From the NCBI GenBank assembly GCA_964013575.1, contig CAXGWP010000028.1, forward strand, positions 1 to 14,244: DNA of 14,244 bases. Direction: 5' to 3'. The stretch comes from BJGV01 sp964013575. Its GTDB lineage: Bacteria > Pseudomonadota > Gammaproteobacteria > Burkholderiales > Nitrosomonadaceae. The notes beneath the pieces are model-generated. The model made no database searches and was not told the origin of the DNA. It saw nothing but the letters and a program-made list of their open reading frames with translations. Of this stretch, positions 1 to 7,208 are shown in pieces (the stretch's first letter is position 1; every line of letters begins with the position of its first letter). The position numbers were made by a program, and so were the translations under genes.

Positions 1-34
1 GCGGTTTCGTCCGTTCAAATTTATTTTTTGACAT
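1..34 (-). CDS. tuf: Elongation factor Tu, N-terminal fragment (cut by window edge)
   Basis: Only the first 11 codons are present, reading MSKNKFERTKP on the minus strand, which matches the conserved EF-Tu start (M-[AS]-K-x-K-F-E-R-x-K-P). EF-Tu is the GTPase that brings aminoacyl-tRNA to the ribosome. The ATG at 34 is preceded by AAGGAAA about 6-7 bases upstream, a good ribosome binding site. It lies 25 bases downstream of the fusA stop on the same strand, the classic last position of the str operon. Too short to judge completeness; the call rests on the N-terminus plus context. Confidence 0.88.
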   Translation of the reverse strand, partial: MSKNKFERTKP

Positions 35-59
35 GACAATTTCCTTTTCTTAACTACTA

Positions 60-2150
60 TTATTTTTTATTAATAATTGCCTCAGCCACAGCCTTCGGAG
101 CCTCGGAATAATGTTTAAATTCCATAGTATATGTTGCTCTACCCTGTGTTGCAGATCGAAGTGAAGTAGAATAACCAAACATCTCTGCTAATGGCACCTC
201 TGCACTAACCACCTTAAGCCCAGGAAGATCCTCCATACCCTGAATCATTCCACGACGAGAAGATAAATCACCAACCACATTACCCATATAATCTTCCGGA
301 GTTTCCACTTCTACAGCCATCATTGGCTCAAGCAAAACAGGACTTGCCTGCCTCATTCCATCCTTAAAAGCCATTGAAGCAGCCATTTTAAACGCATTTT
401 CATTTGAATCAACATCATGATAAGAACCATCATACAATGTAACCTTAACATCTACTACAGGAAACCCCGCCAATATACCATTTGGTAATGTGTCCTTAAG
501 GCCCTTCTCTACTGCCGGTATATATTCTCGAGGAACAGCACCGCCTTTAATTAAATCAATAAATTCAAATCCTTTTCCAGTCTCGTTTGGCTCCATTTTA
601 AGCCACACATGCCCATACTGACCACGCCCCCCAGATTGTTTAACAAACTTTCCTTCCACTTCAACTTTCTTTCTAATTGCCTCACGATAAGCAACTTGTG
701 GCGCACCTACATTTGCATCAACACTAAATTCGCGCCTCATACGATCCACAATAATTTCTAAATGTAATTCCCCCATCCCAGATATAATTGTTTGCGCAGA
801 CTCTTGATCAGTATGCACCCTAAAAGAAGGATCCTCCTGTGCCAATCTATTTAGTGCAAGACCCATTTTCTCCTGGTCCATTTTAGTTTTTGGTTCTACA
901 GCAACATGAATCACAGGATCAGGAAAAACCATTTTTTCCAATGTAATAGCCTTGTCTGGATCACATAAAGTATCACCCGTTACCGCCTCTTTCAAACCAA
1001 CAGCAGCCGCAATATCTCCTGCTCGCACTTCTTTAATTTCATCGCGATTATTCGCATGCATTTGCAATAAACGCCCAATTCTTTCTTTCTTTCCTTTAAT
1101 TGGGTTATAAATAGTATCCCCAGTAGTCACAACACCAGAATAAACACGGAAAAATATTAATTGGCCCACAAAAGGATCTGTTGCAATTTTAAATGCAAGC
1201 CCAGCAAACGGCTCTTCATCGTCTGCTTTCCGCTCTGTTGTCTCCCCATCTTCTTCTTCACCAGTTACTGCACGGATATCTACCGGTGACGGCATATAAT
1301 CAATCACGGCATCCAACATGGCCTGAACACCCTTATTTTTAAAAGCAGTCCCACACAACATTGGCACTATTTCATTATTAATTGTACGAATCCTAAGCCC
1401 TTTCTTTATATCTTCAACAGATAACCCACCTTCTTCAAGATATTTATTCATTAATTCTTCATTCGCTTCAGCAGCAGTCTCAAGCATTTTATCGTGCCAG
1501 TCTTTTGCATCTGATAACAAATTATCGGGAATATCACGCTCCTCAAATTTCATACCTCGAGTCTCATCATCCCAATAAATGGCTTTCATTTTAACTAAGT
1601 CCACAACACCTTCAAACTTATCCTCCGCACCAATGGGTAACTGAACAGGAACTGGATATGCTTTTAAACGTGTCTTCATTTGCTCATAGACACGCATGAA
1701 ATTAGCACCAGAACGATCCATTTTATTAATAAAGGCAAGGCGTGGAACTTTATATTTATTAGCCTGCCGCCAAACAGTTTCTGTCTGAGGCTGAACACCA
1801 CCAACGGCACAAAAAACAGTACATGCCCCGTCCAAAACACGCAAAGACCTCTCTACTTCAATAGTAAAATCAACATGCCCCGGAGTATCAATTATATTAA
1901 TACGATGAGCAGAATAATCATTCTTCATTCCACTCCAGAAACAGGTGGTAGCAGCAGAAGTAATTGTAATTCCACGCTCCTGTTCTTGCTCCATCCAATC
2001 CATTACTGCAGCACCATCATGCACTTCACCAATTTTATGAGAAATGCCTGTATAAAATAAAATGCGTTCAGTAGTTGTAGTTTTTCCGGCATCTATATGC
2101 GCCATTACGCCGATATTCCGGTACTTCTCAATTGGTGTTTTTCTTGACAC
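60..2150 (-). CDS. fusA: Elongation factor G
   Basis: EF-G is the translocation GTPase and also acts with ribosome recycling factor. The 696-residue product is of the usual full length. Visible GTPase motifs are the P-loop AHIDAGKT (17-24), switch I RGITI (59-63), DTPGHVDF (88-95) and NKMD (142-145). The C-terminal half has the expected EF-G domains, including GGRGQYGHV and SSRRGMIQGM. The start is a GTG at 2150, chosen because it gives the conserved N-terminus MSRKTPIEKYRNIG. The only nearby ribosome binding site is GAGG about 11 bases upstream. It is third in the str operon, 72 bases after rpsG and 25 before tuf, so it is probably cotranscribed with both. No damage or missing motif is seen. 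Confidence 0.98.
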   Translation of the reverse strand: MSRKTPIEKYRNIGVMAHIDAGKTTTTERILFYTGISHKIGEVHDGAAVMDWMEQEQERGITITSAATTCFWSGMKNDYSAHRINIIDTPGHVDFTIEVERSLRVLDGACTVFCAVGGVQPQTETVWRQANKYKVPRLAFINKMDRSGANFMRVYEQMKTRLKAYPVPVQLPIGAEDKFEGVVDLVKMKAIYWDDETRGMKFEERDIPDNLLSDAKDWHDKMLETAAEANEELMNKYLEEGGLSVEDIKKGLRIRTINNEIVPMLCGTAFKNKGVQAMLDAVIDYMPSPVDIRAVTGEEEDGETTERKADDEEPFAGLAFKIATDPFVGQLIFFRVYSGVVTTGDTIYNPIKGKKERIGRLLQMHANNRDEIKEVRAGDIAAAVGLKEAVTGDTLCDPDKAITLEKMVFPDPVIHVAVEPKTKMDQEKMGLALNRLAQEDPSFRVHTDQESAQTIISGMGELHLEIIVDRMRREFSVDANVGAPQVAYREAIRKKVEVEGKFVKQSGGRGQYGHVWLKMEPNETGKGFEFIDLIKGGAVPREYIPAVEKGLKDTLPNGILAGFPVVDVKVTLYDGSYHDVDSNENAFKMAASMAFKDGMRQASPVLLEPMMAVEVETPEDYMGNVVGDLSSRRGMIQGMEDLPGLKVVSAEVPLAEMFGYSTSLRSATQGRATYTMEFKHYSEAPKAVAEAIINKK

Positions 2151-2222
2151 AGTGTTCCAACCTCAAATATTTGAATTGACCTAATAGAAGAACTCTAAAA
2201 TAATGCTAAGAGCAAAATAATA

Positions 2223-2693
2223 TCAAAACCTATAATGCGCAAATGCCTTATTTGACTCCGCCATACGATGCACTTCTTCTCTTTTCTTAACCGCCCCGCC
2301 ACGACCTTCGGCCGCTTCAGATAGCTCACCTGCCAAACGAGCATCCATTGATTTTTCACTTCTTTTTCTGGCTGCCTCACGCAACCACCTCATAGCCAAG
2401 GCATTCCTACGAACAGACCTAACCTCAACCGGAACCTGATAATTAGCCCCACCCACACGTCGACTCTTTACTTCCACTATAGGTCGAACATTAGATAACG
2501 CCTGAGTAAATACCTCTATTGGATCCTTACCAGACTTTTTTTCTATTTGACTCATAGCACCATAAATAATCCGCTCTGCAACAGATTTCTTGCCCCCAGT
2601 CATCAAAACATTAACGAACTTTGATACCTCTGTATTATGATATTTAGGGTCCGGTAAAATTGCTCGCTTTGGTACTTCTCTCCTTCTTGGCAT
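2223..2693 (-). CDS. rpsG: 30S ribosomal protein S7
   Basis: S7 is a primary assembly protein of the 30S head; it binds 16S rRNA and lines the E site. The product is 156 residues, the standard bacterial length, starting MPRRREVPKR with the family motifs DPKYHNTEVSKFVN, GGKKSVAERIIY, VGGANYQVPVEV and a basic C-terminus ending FAHYRF. The ATG has GAGG about 8 bases upstream. It sits 59 bases after rpsL and before fusA, the normal str order. In E. coli S7 represses its own operon by binding the rpsL-rpsG spacer; the spacer here is shorter and AT-rich, and I could not recognise the E. coli site in it. Confidence 0.98.
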   Translation of the reverse strand: MPRRREVPKRAILPDPKYHNTEVSKFVNVLMTGGKKSVAERIIYGAMSQIEKKSGKDPIEVFTQALSNVRPIVEVKSRRVGGANYQVPVEVRSVRRNALAMRWLREAARKRSEKSMDARLAGELSEAAEGRGGAVKKREEVHRMAESNKAFAHYRF

Positions 2694-2752
2694 TCTTTAA
2701 CCTCAGTTAATATAAAGCTTAATCTATATTTAATTTAATTGATTTATTTCTT

Positions 2753-3130
2753 TCAGGCTGCTTTTGGTTTTTTTGAACCATATTTTGAACGAGCTTGCTT
2801 TCTGTCTTTTACCCCTGCAGTATCAAGACTTCCACGCACTGTGTGATAGCGAACACCAGGCAAATCTTTAACCCTACCCCCACGTATTAACACAACTGAG
2901 TGCTCCTGCAGGTTATGACCCTCTCCACCAATATAAGTAGAAACCTCAAAACCATTTGTCAATCGAACTCTTGCAACTTTACGTAACGCTGAATTTGGCT
3001 TTTTTGGGGTGGTCGTATAAACCCGAGTACATACTCCTCTTTTTTGGGGACTATTACCTAAAGCAGGAACCTTGCTTTTTAATTTCCTCGCTAAACGAGG
3101 CCTACGTACTAATTGATTAATTGTTGGCAT
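2753..3130 (-). CDS. rpsL: 30S ribosomal protein S12
   Basis: S12 sits at the decoding centre and governs translational accuracy. The 125-residue protein shows the expected conserved core: RGVCTRVYTTTPKKPNSALRK (about 31-51), YIGGEGHNLQEHS (66-78) and RGGRVKDLPGVRYH (83-96). Lysines 43/44 and 88, where streptomycin resistance substitutions usually occur, are wild type, and Asp89, the methylthiolated residue in E. coli, is present. The ATG at 3130 has GGAG about 8 bases upstream. It heads the str operon rpsL-rpsG-fusA-tuf. A strong promoter lies at 3257-3285, and a terminator-like hairpin lies in the leader between that promoter and this start. The usual upstream neighbour rpoC is not here; pyrF takes its place. 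Confidence 0.98.
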   Translation of the reverse strand: MPTINQLVRRPRLARKLKSKVPALGNSPQKRGVCTRVYTTTPKKPNSALRKVARVRLTNGFEVSTYIGGEGHNLQEHSVVLIRGGRVKDLPGVRYHTVRGSLDTAGVKDRKQARSKYGSKKPKAA

Positions 3131-3154
3131 TACAACTCCACATTACAGCTCCCT

Positions 3155-3181
3155 AAAAAACTAAAACGGCGATATCGCCGT
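3155..3181 (-). terminator. Terminator-like hairpin in the rpsL leader (candidate attenuator)
   Basis: On the minus strand the perfect palindrome ACGGCGATATCGCCGT (3181-3166) can fold as a 6-bp GC-rich stem with an ATAT loop. It is followed at once by TTTAGTTTTTT, the layout of an intrinsic terminator. It ends only 24 bases before the rpsL ATG and lies about 70 bases downstream of the predicted transcription start. It would therefore act inside the str operon leader, not at the end of a gene. It could instead be an operator, since the 16 bp are exactly palindromic DNA. Confidence 0.55.
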
Positions 3182-3256
3182 CCATCTAATTCACTATTAG
3201 TATTGTATATTCTTTACCTGCCACAGCCTATCTTGCTGCGATCAAATTAACCACTG

Positions 3257-3285
3257 ATTTTATGGGGTTCAGCTTAGCATGTCAA
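3257..3285 (-). promoter_or_regulatory. Predicted sigma70 promoter of the str operon
   Basis: On the minus strand TTGACA (3285-3280, perfect -35) is followed by exactly 17 bases and TAAAAT (3262-3257, five of six -10 matches). This predicts a transcript start near 3250 and an rpsL leader of about 120 bases. It is among the best promoter matches in the window and fits a highly expressed ribosomal operon no longer read from rpoBC. Confidence 0.8.
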
Positions 3286-3330
3286 GCACATATACATATT
3301 TTAACCCTTTAAATCACATACTAAAATACA

Positions 3331-3360
3331 ATCCATTTTAAATATTAATTTAAAATGGAT
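3331..3360 (-). terminator. Hairpin overlapping the pyrF stop codon, possible terminator
   Basis: ATCCATTTTAAAT and its exact complement ATTTAAAATGGAT flank a 4-base loop, giving a perfect 13-bp stem. The stem takes in the last pyrF codons and the TAA. On the minus strand it is followed by TGTATTTT. It is AT-rich, so termination may be weak, but the perfect stem and its place at the gene end support a terminator or 3'-end stabilising role. Confidence 0.5.
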
Positions 3361-4049
3361 TTGCCTTCTATCTCACCATTTATCTTTTCTAAAATTAATA
3401 ATGGATCTTCTGCTTGAGAAATGGGCCTACCAATAACCAAATAATTGGAACCATTTTGAATTGCCATTTGCGGAGTTGCCACTCGACTCTGATCATCAGT
3501 TAATGAGCCTAACGGACGAATCCCTGGTGTAATTAGGCAAAATTCAGCACCCATTTCTTGCCTTAACTGCGCCACTTCTAATGCAGAACATACCACTCCA
3601 TCTAATCCACATCCATGTGTAAGCCAAGCTAACTTCTTCACCATATCTTTGGAATCACCATTAAAGCCAATACTTCCTAAATCCCTCGAGTCCATACTAG
3701 TAAGTAGAGTTACCGCAACAATTTTCGTGCCTCCAGATGGCAGCGCATTTCTAGCTGAAGTAAGCATCTTTCTCCCACCAAACGCATGAACATTAATCAT
3801 CCAAACACCAAGATCTGCTGCCACCCTACAGGCATTTGCTACTGTATTAGGAATATCATGAAACTTTAAATCAAGAAAAACCTCAAAACCCATACGCATA
3901 AGCTTCTCTATTATCACAGGTCCAATTGCAGTAAAAAGCTCTTTTCCAACCTTTACTTTACATAATGCAGGATCAAGTCTTCTTGCAAGATGCAGAGCTT
4001 GTTCCATATTTGAAAAATCTAGCGCAACAATAATACGTGGATCTTTCAT
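3345..4049 (-). CDS. pyrF: Orotidine 5'-phosphate decarboxylase
   Basis: This cytosolic enzyme makes UMP from OMP in the last step of de novo pyrimidine synthesis. The 234-residue product is the normal bacterial length for a group I enzyme. It begins DPRIIVALDF and contains the catalytic tetrad: Lys33 in KVKVGKELF, and Asp60, Lys62 and Asp65 in LDLKFHDIPNT. The phosphate-binding regions LITPGIRP and YLVIGRPI are near the C-terminus. The ATG at 4049 fits the family start but has no Shine-Dalgarno at normal distance; AAGGAG is 21 bases away and instead serves a 5-codon mini-ORF whose TGA overlaps this ATG. The gene is isolated by the ihfB terminator upstream and a hairpin at its own end. I saw no strong promoter in the AT-rich 4050-4225 gap. 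Confidence 0.97.
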   Translation of the reverse strand: MKDPRIIVALDFSNMEQALHLARRLDPALCKVKVGKELFTAIGPVIIEKLMRMGFEVFLDLKFHDIPNTVANACRVAADLGVWMINVHAFGGRKMLTSARNALPSGGTKIVAVTLLTSMDSRDLGSIGFNGDSKDMVKKLAWLTHGCGLDGVVCSALEVAQLRQEMGAEFCLITPGIRPLGSLTDDQSRVATPQMAIQNGSNYLVIGRPISQAEDPLLILEKINGEIEGKSILN

Positions 4050-4063
4050 ATAATGCTTTCCAT
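4046..4063 (-). CDS. Candidate leader mini-ORF (MESII) coupled to pyrF
   Basis: An ATG at 4063 starts a five-codon frame reading M-E-S-I-I, ending in a TGA that overlaps the pyrF ATG as ATGA. AAGGAG at 4071-4076 is 7 bases from this ATG, an ideal distance, while it is 21 bases from the pyrF start. The simplest reading is that ribosomes load here, terminate after five codons and reinitiate on pyrF. Whether the peptide itself matters is unknown; no function is claimed. Confidence 0.5.
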   Translation of the reverse strand: MESII

Positions 4064-4225
4064 TGTTTTGCTCCTTGGTACTAATAAAGTAATATCCTTA
4101 TGTTTTATATTGACCATACTACAGTTAACCATACATTTTTTAATTTTTTCCTACGAATTTTTTCTAAAAATATTTATCCCAGTATTAATACAACCTGATT
4201 AAATTTTATTATCGTAGCTAATATC

Positions 4226-4260
4226 AAAAAAAAAGCATGATTCCAAATCATGCTTTTTTA
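4226..4260 (-). terminator. Intrinsic terminator after ihfB (bidirectional shape)
   Basis: GCATGAT and ATCATGC pair around the loop TCCAA, and flanking A and T runs lengthen the stem to 13 bp (4229-4259). On the minus strand the stem runs into nine T residues. It lies about 20 bases past the ihfB stop and closes the aroA-cmk-rpsA-ihfB transcript, separating it from pyrF. The symmetric A/T flanks would also terminate plus-strand transcripts. Confidence 0.9.
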
Positions 4261-4277
4261 AAATTCTATATCCCTTA

Positions 4278-4562
4278 TCAAACCTTATAGTCAACCCTTT
4301 CTCGCATCTCCTTACCTGCTTTAAAATGTGGGACATATTTTGCAGATACATTTACTTTCTCTCCAGATTTTGGATTACGACCTATACGTGGGGGGCGATA
4401 ATTTAAATCAAAACTTCCAAACCCTCTTATCTCAATACGTTGCCCCTTTGACAAACTTTCTGCCATAGCATCCAATATCATCTTAACTGCAAGCTCTGCA
4501 TCTTTCACCACCAACTGTGGATAACGAGCTGCAAGCCTAGAGATCAATTCAGACTTCGTCAT
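4278..4562 (-). CDS. ihfB: Integration host factor subunit beta
   Basis: IHF-beta pairs with IHF-alpha to form the sequence-specific DNA-bending nucleoid protein. The 94 residues match the family length. The N-terminal helices start MTKSELISRLA, GFGSFDLNYRPPRIGRNPKSG (47-67) forms the beta arm with intercalating Pro64, and KYVPHFKAGKEMRERV follows near the C-terminus. The RxPRxGRNP arm and the PHFKxGKxxR tail favour IHF-beta over HU. The ATG at 4562 has GAGGG 7 bases upstream. It lies only 20 bases after rpsA, the usual arrangement in Proteobacteria, and is closed by a strong terminator. The alpha subunit gene is not in the window. Confidence 0.96.
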   Translation of the reverse strand: MTKSELISRLAARYPQLVVKDAELAVKMILDAMAESLSKGQRIEIRGFGSFDLNYRPPRIGRNPKSGEKVNVSAKYVPHFKAGKEMRERVDYKV

Positions 4563-4582
4563 ATAAGTACCCTCAACCTTTA

Positions 4583-6328
4583 TTATTCAGTATTTTTTGT
4601 ATCCATTTTAGCTTTAAGCAAAGCACCCAAACTTGTTGTTCCCGCATTATCAGGTTCTTCAATTGCCACTCTCTTTATTGCATCAGACTCTTCCGCCAAA
4701 TCTTTAGCCTTTATCGAAAGATTTATACCACGATTTTTACGGTCAATATTGATAATCATTACTTCAATAACATCACCTTCTTTAAGATGATCACGAACAT
4801 CTTCTACACGATCCCTTGCTACCTCAGAGGCCCTCAAATAACCTTCTACAGCACCATCTAAAGTAATTACCGAGCCCCTAGCATCAATTGACTTAACTGT
4901 GCCTTTTACAACACTATTCTTTTCATTCTCAGATATATAACTACTAAATGGATCACCTTCCATTTGTTTGATGCCAAGTGAAATGCGCTCACGCTCAACG
5001 TCAATAGACAGCACCACCGCTTCTACCTCTTCGCCTTTTTTATAATTACGTACCGCTTCCTCTCCTGGTACATTCCATGAAAGGTCTGATAAATGAACCA
5101 ACCCGTCAATACCACCTTGTAATCCAATAAACACGCCAAAATCTGTTATGGATTTGATTTGCCCACTAACTTTATCATTCTTTTTATGATCGACCGCAAA
5201 ATCATCCCAAGGATTAGACTTACATTGTTTCATACCTAACGAAATACGGCGACGTGCTTCATCAATCTCAAGAATCATTATTTCTACTTCATCACCTAAT
5301 TGCACCATCTTTGAAGGATATATGTTTTTATTAGTCCAATCCATTTCTGATACATGCACCAATCCTTCAATTCCTTGTTCAATCTCAACAAAAGCACCAT
5401 AATCTGTTAAATTACTCACCTTTCCAAACAGGCGAGTATTTTGCGGATATCTTCTTGAAAGACCTACCCATGGATCTTCATTTAATTGTTTCATCCCTAA
5501 AGAAACTCGATTTTTTTCTTGATCATATTTAAGTATTTTAGCTTCTACTTCATCACCTACATTTATCATCTCAGAAGGATGCTTGACTCTTCTCCATGCC
5601 AAATCAGTAATATGCAATAGACCATCTATACCACCTAAATCTACAAAAGCGCCATAATCAGTAATATTCTTAACAATCCCCTTAACTACCGCTCCTTCTT
5701 GCAGATTCTCCAATAATGACTGCCTGTCAGCACCCTGACTTTCTTCTAAAACAGCTCGACGGGAAACAACCACATTATTACGCTTACGATCAAGCTTTAT
5801 TACCTTAAACTCCATTTCCTTATTTTCATATGGCGTCGTATCCTTCACTGGCCTTAAGTCTACCAATGAGCCAGGCAAAAAAGCTCTAATACCATTTATC
5901 ATTGCAGTAAGACCACCTTTAACCTTGCCACTCACCATTCCACATACAATAGTTCCACTCTCCATAGCCTCTTCTAAAGCATGCCAGGCTGTTAACCTTT
6001 TCGCTTTATCTCGCGATAACCTTGTTTCGCCATGGCCATCCTCAAGTGACTCAATAGCGACACTGATAAAATCACCTGGCTTCACCTCCACCTCACCACG
6101 ATCATTCTTAAATTCTTCAACAGGAATAAAGCTTTCAGATTTTAATCCTGCATTTACTACAACAATATTAAAATCAACCCGTACGACCTCAGCAGTAATA
6201 AGTTCTCCCACCCGCATTTCCTGTCTTGCAAGACTCTCCTCAAATAATACTGCAAAACTTTCTGAAGAATCAGCTATAGGGGTGTTATCACTTATGGAGG
6301 TATCAGTTGCGGAAGGAGCTACAGTCAT
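4583..6328 (-). CDS. rpsA: 30S ribosomal protein S1
   Basis: S1 binds mRNA on the 30S subunit and promotes initiation on structured or weak-SD messages. The 581-residue product carries six S1/OB repeats at roughly 41-107, 124-191, 212-280, 297-367, 384-454 and 471-540. The last four show the G-x-V-x-x-[IL]-T-[DS]-[YF]-G-x-[FV] signature and repeat endings such as RVSLGMKQ and RISLGIKQ. About 22 Ser/Thr/Asp-rich residues precede SFAVLFEESL, whereas E. coli S1 begins almost at that point; a longer leader segment appears usual in betaproteobacteria. The ATG at 6328 has only a weak AGG about 9 bases upstream. Poor Shine-Dalgarno sequence is also known for E. coli rpsA, which S1 autoregulates. It lies between cmk and ihfB. 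Confidence 0.97.
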   Translation of the reverse strand: MTVAPSATDTSISDNTPIADSSESFAVLFEESLARQEMRVGELITAEVVRVDFNIVVVNAGLKSESFIPVEEFKNDRGEVEVKPGDFISVAIESLEDGHGETRLSRDKAKRLTAWHALEEAMESGTIVCGMVSGKVKGGLTAMINGIRAFLPGSLVDLRPVKDTTPYENKEMEFKVIKLDRKRNNVVVSRRAVLEESQGADRQSLLENLQEGAVVKGIVKNITDYGAFVDLGGIDGLLHITDLAWRRVKHPSEMINVGDEVEAKILKYDQEKNRVSLGMKQLNEDPWVGLSRRYPQNTRLFGKVSNLTDYGAFVEIEQGIEGLVHVSEMDWTNKNIYPSKMVQLGDEVEIMILEIDEARRRISLGMKQCKSNPWDDFAVDHKKNDKVSGQIKSITDFGVFIGLQGGIDGLVHLSDLSWNVPGEEAVRNYKKGEEVEAVVLSIDVERERISLGIKQMEGDPFSSYISENEKNSVVKGTVKSIDARGSVITLDGAVEGYLRASEVARDRVEDVRDHLKEGDVIEVMIINIDRKNRGINLSIKAKDLAEESDAIKRVAIEEPDNAGTTSLGALLKAKMDTKNTE

Positions 6329-6393
6329 TGTTAAAACCTGTTTTTAATCACTTGCAAATAAATATCTGCAGGTTATGGTTAATTAATAAAATT

Positions 6394-6416
6394 ATTTGGT
6401 TAAATTTAAACCAAAT
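6394..6416 (-). repeat. Inverted repeat in the rpsA upstream region
   Basis: ATTTGGTT and AACCAAAT form a perfect 8-bp stem around a 7-base AT loop, midway between the cmk stop and the rpsA start. On the minus strand it is followed by AATTTTATT. It could be a weak cmk terminator, part of the rpsA 5' structure or an operator. I could not pick out a convincing promoter here. Confidence 0.4.
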
Positions 6417-6487
6417 ACTCGGATACAATATTTAATCATTCGCCTTTGCTTTTTTATAATTATGAATTAATTAATAATCAGAAAATA

Positions 6488-7165
6488 TCAAGCATTCTTT
6501 ATATTAACTTCAAAATAACACTCTAAAATCTTATTCACAACTTCATCAATGCCCATAAAAGTTGTATCAATCAAATTTGAATCCTTATCCTGTTTTAAAG
6601 GCGCAATACTACGAACACTATCACGCATATCACGACTCTCAATATCTTTCATAATCATAGTGATATTAACATCCCCCCCCTTTTCCATCAACTGTTTATA
6701 GCGTCGTTCTGCACGAATCTCTACGCTTGCAGTAAGAAAAATCTTAAGCGTAGCATTAGGAAATACAACTGAACACATATCACGGCCATCCGCAACTAAT
6801 CCAGGGTCTTGCCTAAATGCACGTTGACGATTTAATAGTGCCTCTCTTAATTTTAAATGCCCAGCTATCTTAGATGCAGCATTACCATATATTTCGTTAC
6901 GAACTAAATCTGTAACGTCTTTTTCTCTAAGTTTAATTCTTTTATCAGAAAACTTAACATTAAGGTGTCGAGCAATATTTTCTACAGATTCTTCATCATT
7001 TAGATTAATCTTTGCTTGCATTGCCTCTAAAGCCACAAGCCTATAAAGCACACCACTATCTAAATAATGAAACCCAAGAACCTCAGCTACAAATCTTGCC
7101 ACTGTGCCTTTACCAGAAGCAGATGGGCCATCAATTGCAATTACCGGTATATTATTGTTAATCAT
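6488..7165 (-). CDS. cmk: Cytidylate kinase
   Basis: This cytosolic kinase converts CMP and dCMP to their diphosphates with ATP, salvaging pyrimidines from RNA turnover. The 225 residues fit the type 1 family. The P-loop GPSASGKGT is at 13-21, followed by FHYLDSGVLYRLVAL (32-46, the family's YLDTGAMYRA motif), VADGRDMCSVVFP (the usual ADGRDxGTVVFP, about 124-136) and the lid segment RAERRYKQL. Met-Cys in place of the common Met-Gly-Thr is a small deviation. The ATG at 7165 shows no clear Shine-Dalgarno. A 43-base gap follows aroA, so the gene is probably in one transcript aroA-cmk-rpsA-ihfB. Confidence 0.96.
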   Translation of the reverse strand: MINNNIPVIAIDGPSASGKGTVARFVAEVLGFHYLDSGVLYRLVALEAMQAKINLNDEESVENIARHLNVKFSDKRIKLREKDVTDLVRNEIYGNAASKIAGHLKLREALLNRQRAFRQDPGLVADGRDMCSVVFPNATLKIFLTASVEIRAERRYKQLMEKGGDVNITMIMKDIESRDMRDSVRSIAPLKQDKDSNLIDTTFMGIDEVVNKILECYFEVNIKNA

Positions 7166-7174
7166 TAATAACTT

Positions 7175-7193
7175 AATAAATTCTTAATTTATT
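7175..7193 (-). repeat. Small hairpin just upstream of cmk
   Basis: AATAAATT and AATTTATT form a perfect 8-bp stem with a 3-base loop, ending 9 bases before the cmk ATG, where no Shine-Dalgarno is seen. In such AT-rich sequence this may be chance. Confidence 0.3.
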
Positions 7194-7208
7194 CAAAAAT
7201 GTATAAAT

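Noticed and set aside
1680..2060. Plus-strand open frame of 126 codons inside fusA
   Set aside because: Antisense to well-conserved fusA, with no ribosome site and no recognisable protein features.
2195..2380. Minus-strand frame of 61 codons at the end of rpsG
   Set aside because: Overlaps conserved rpsG in another frame; no supporting features.
4081..4225. Promoter for pyrF
   Set aside because: Several partial -10 boxes (TATAAA, TATTTT) but none with a matching -35 at 15-19 bases; too AT-rich to choose by eye.
5925..6347. Plus-strand open frame of 140 codons over the rpsA 5' end
   Set aside because: Shadow of rpsA; no start signals or domain.
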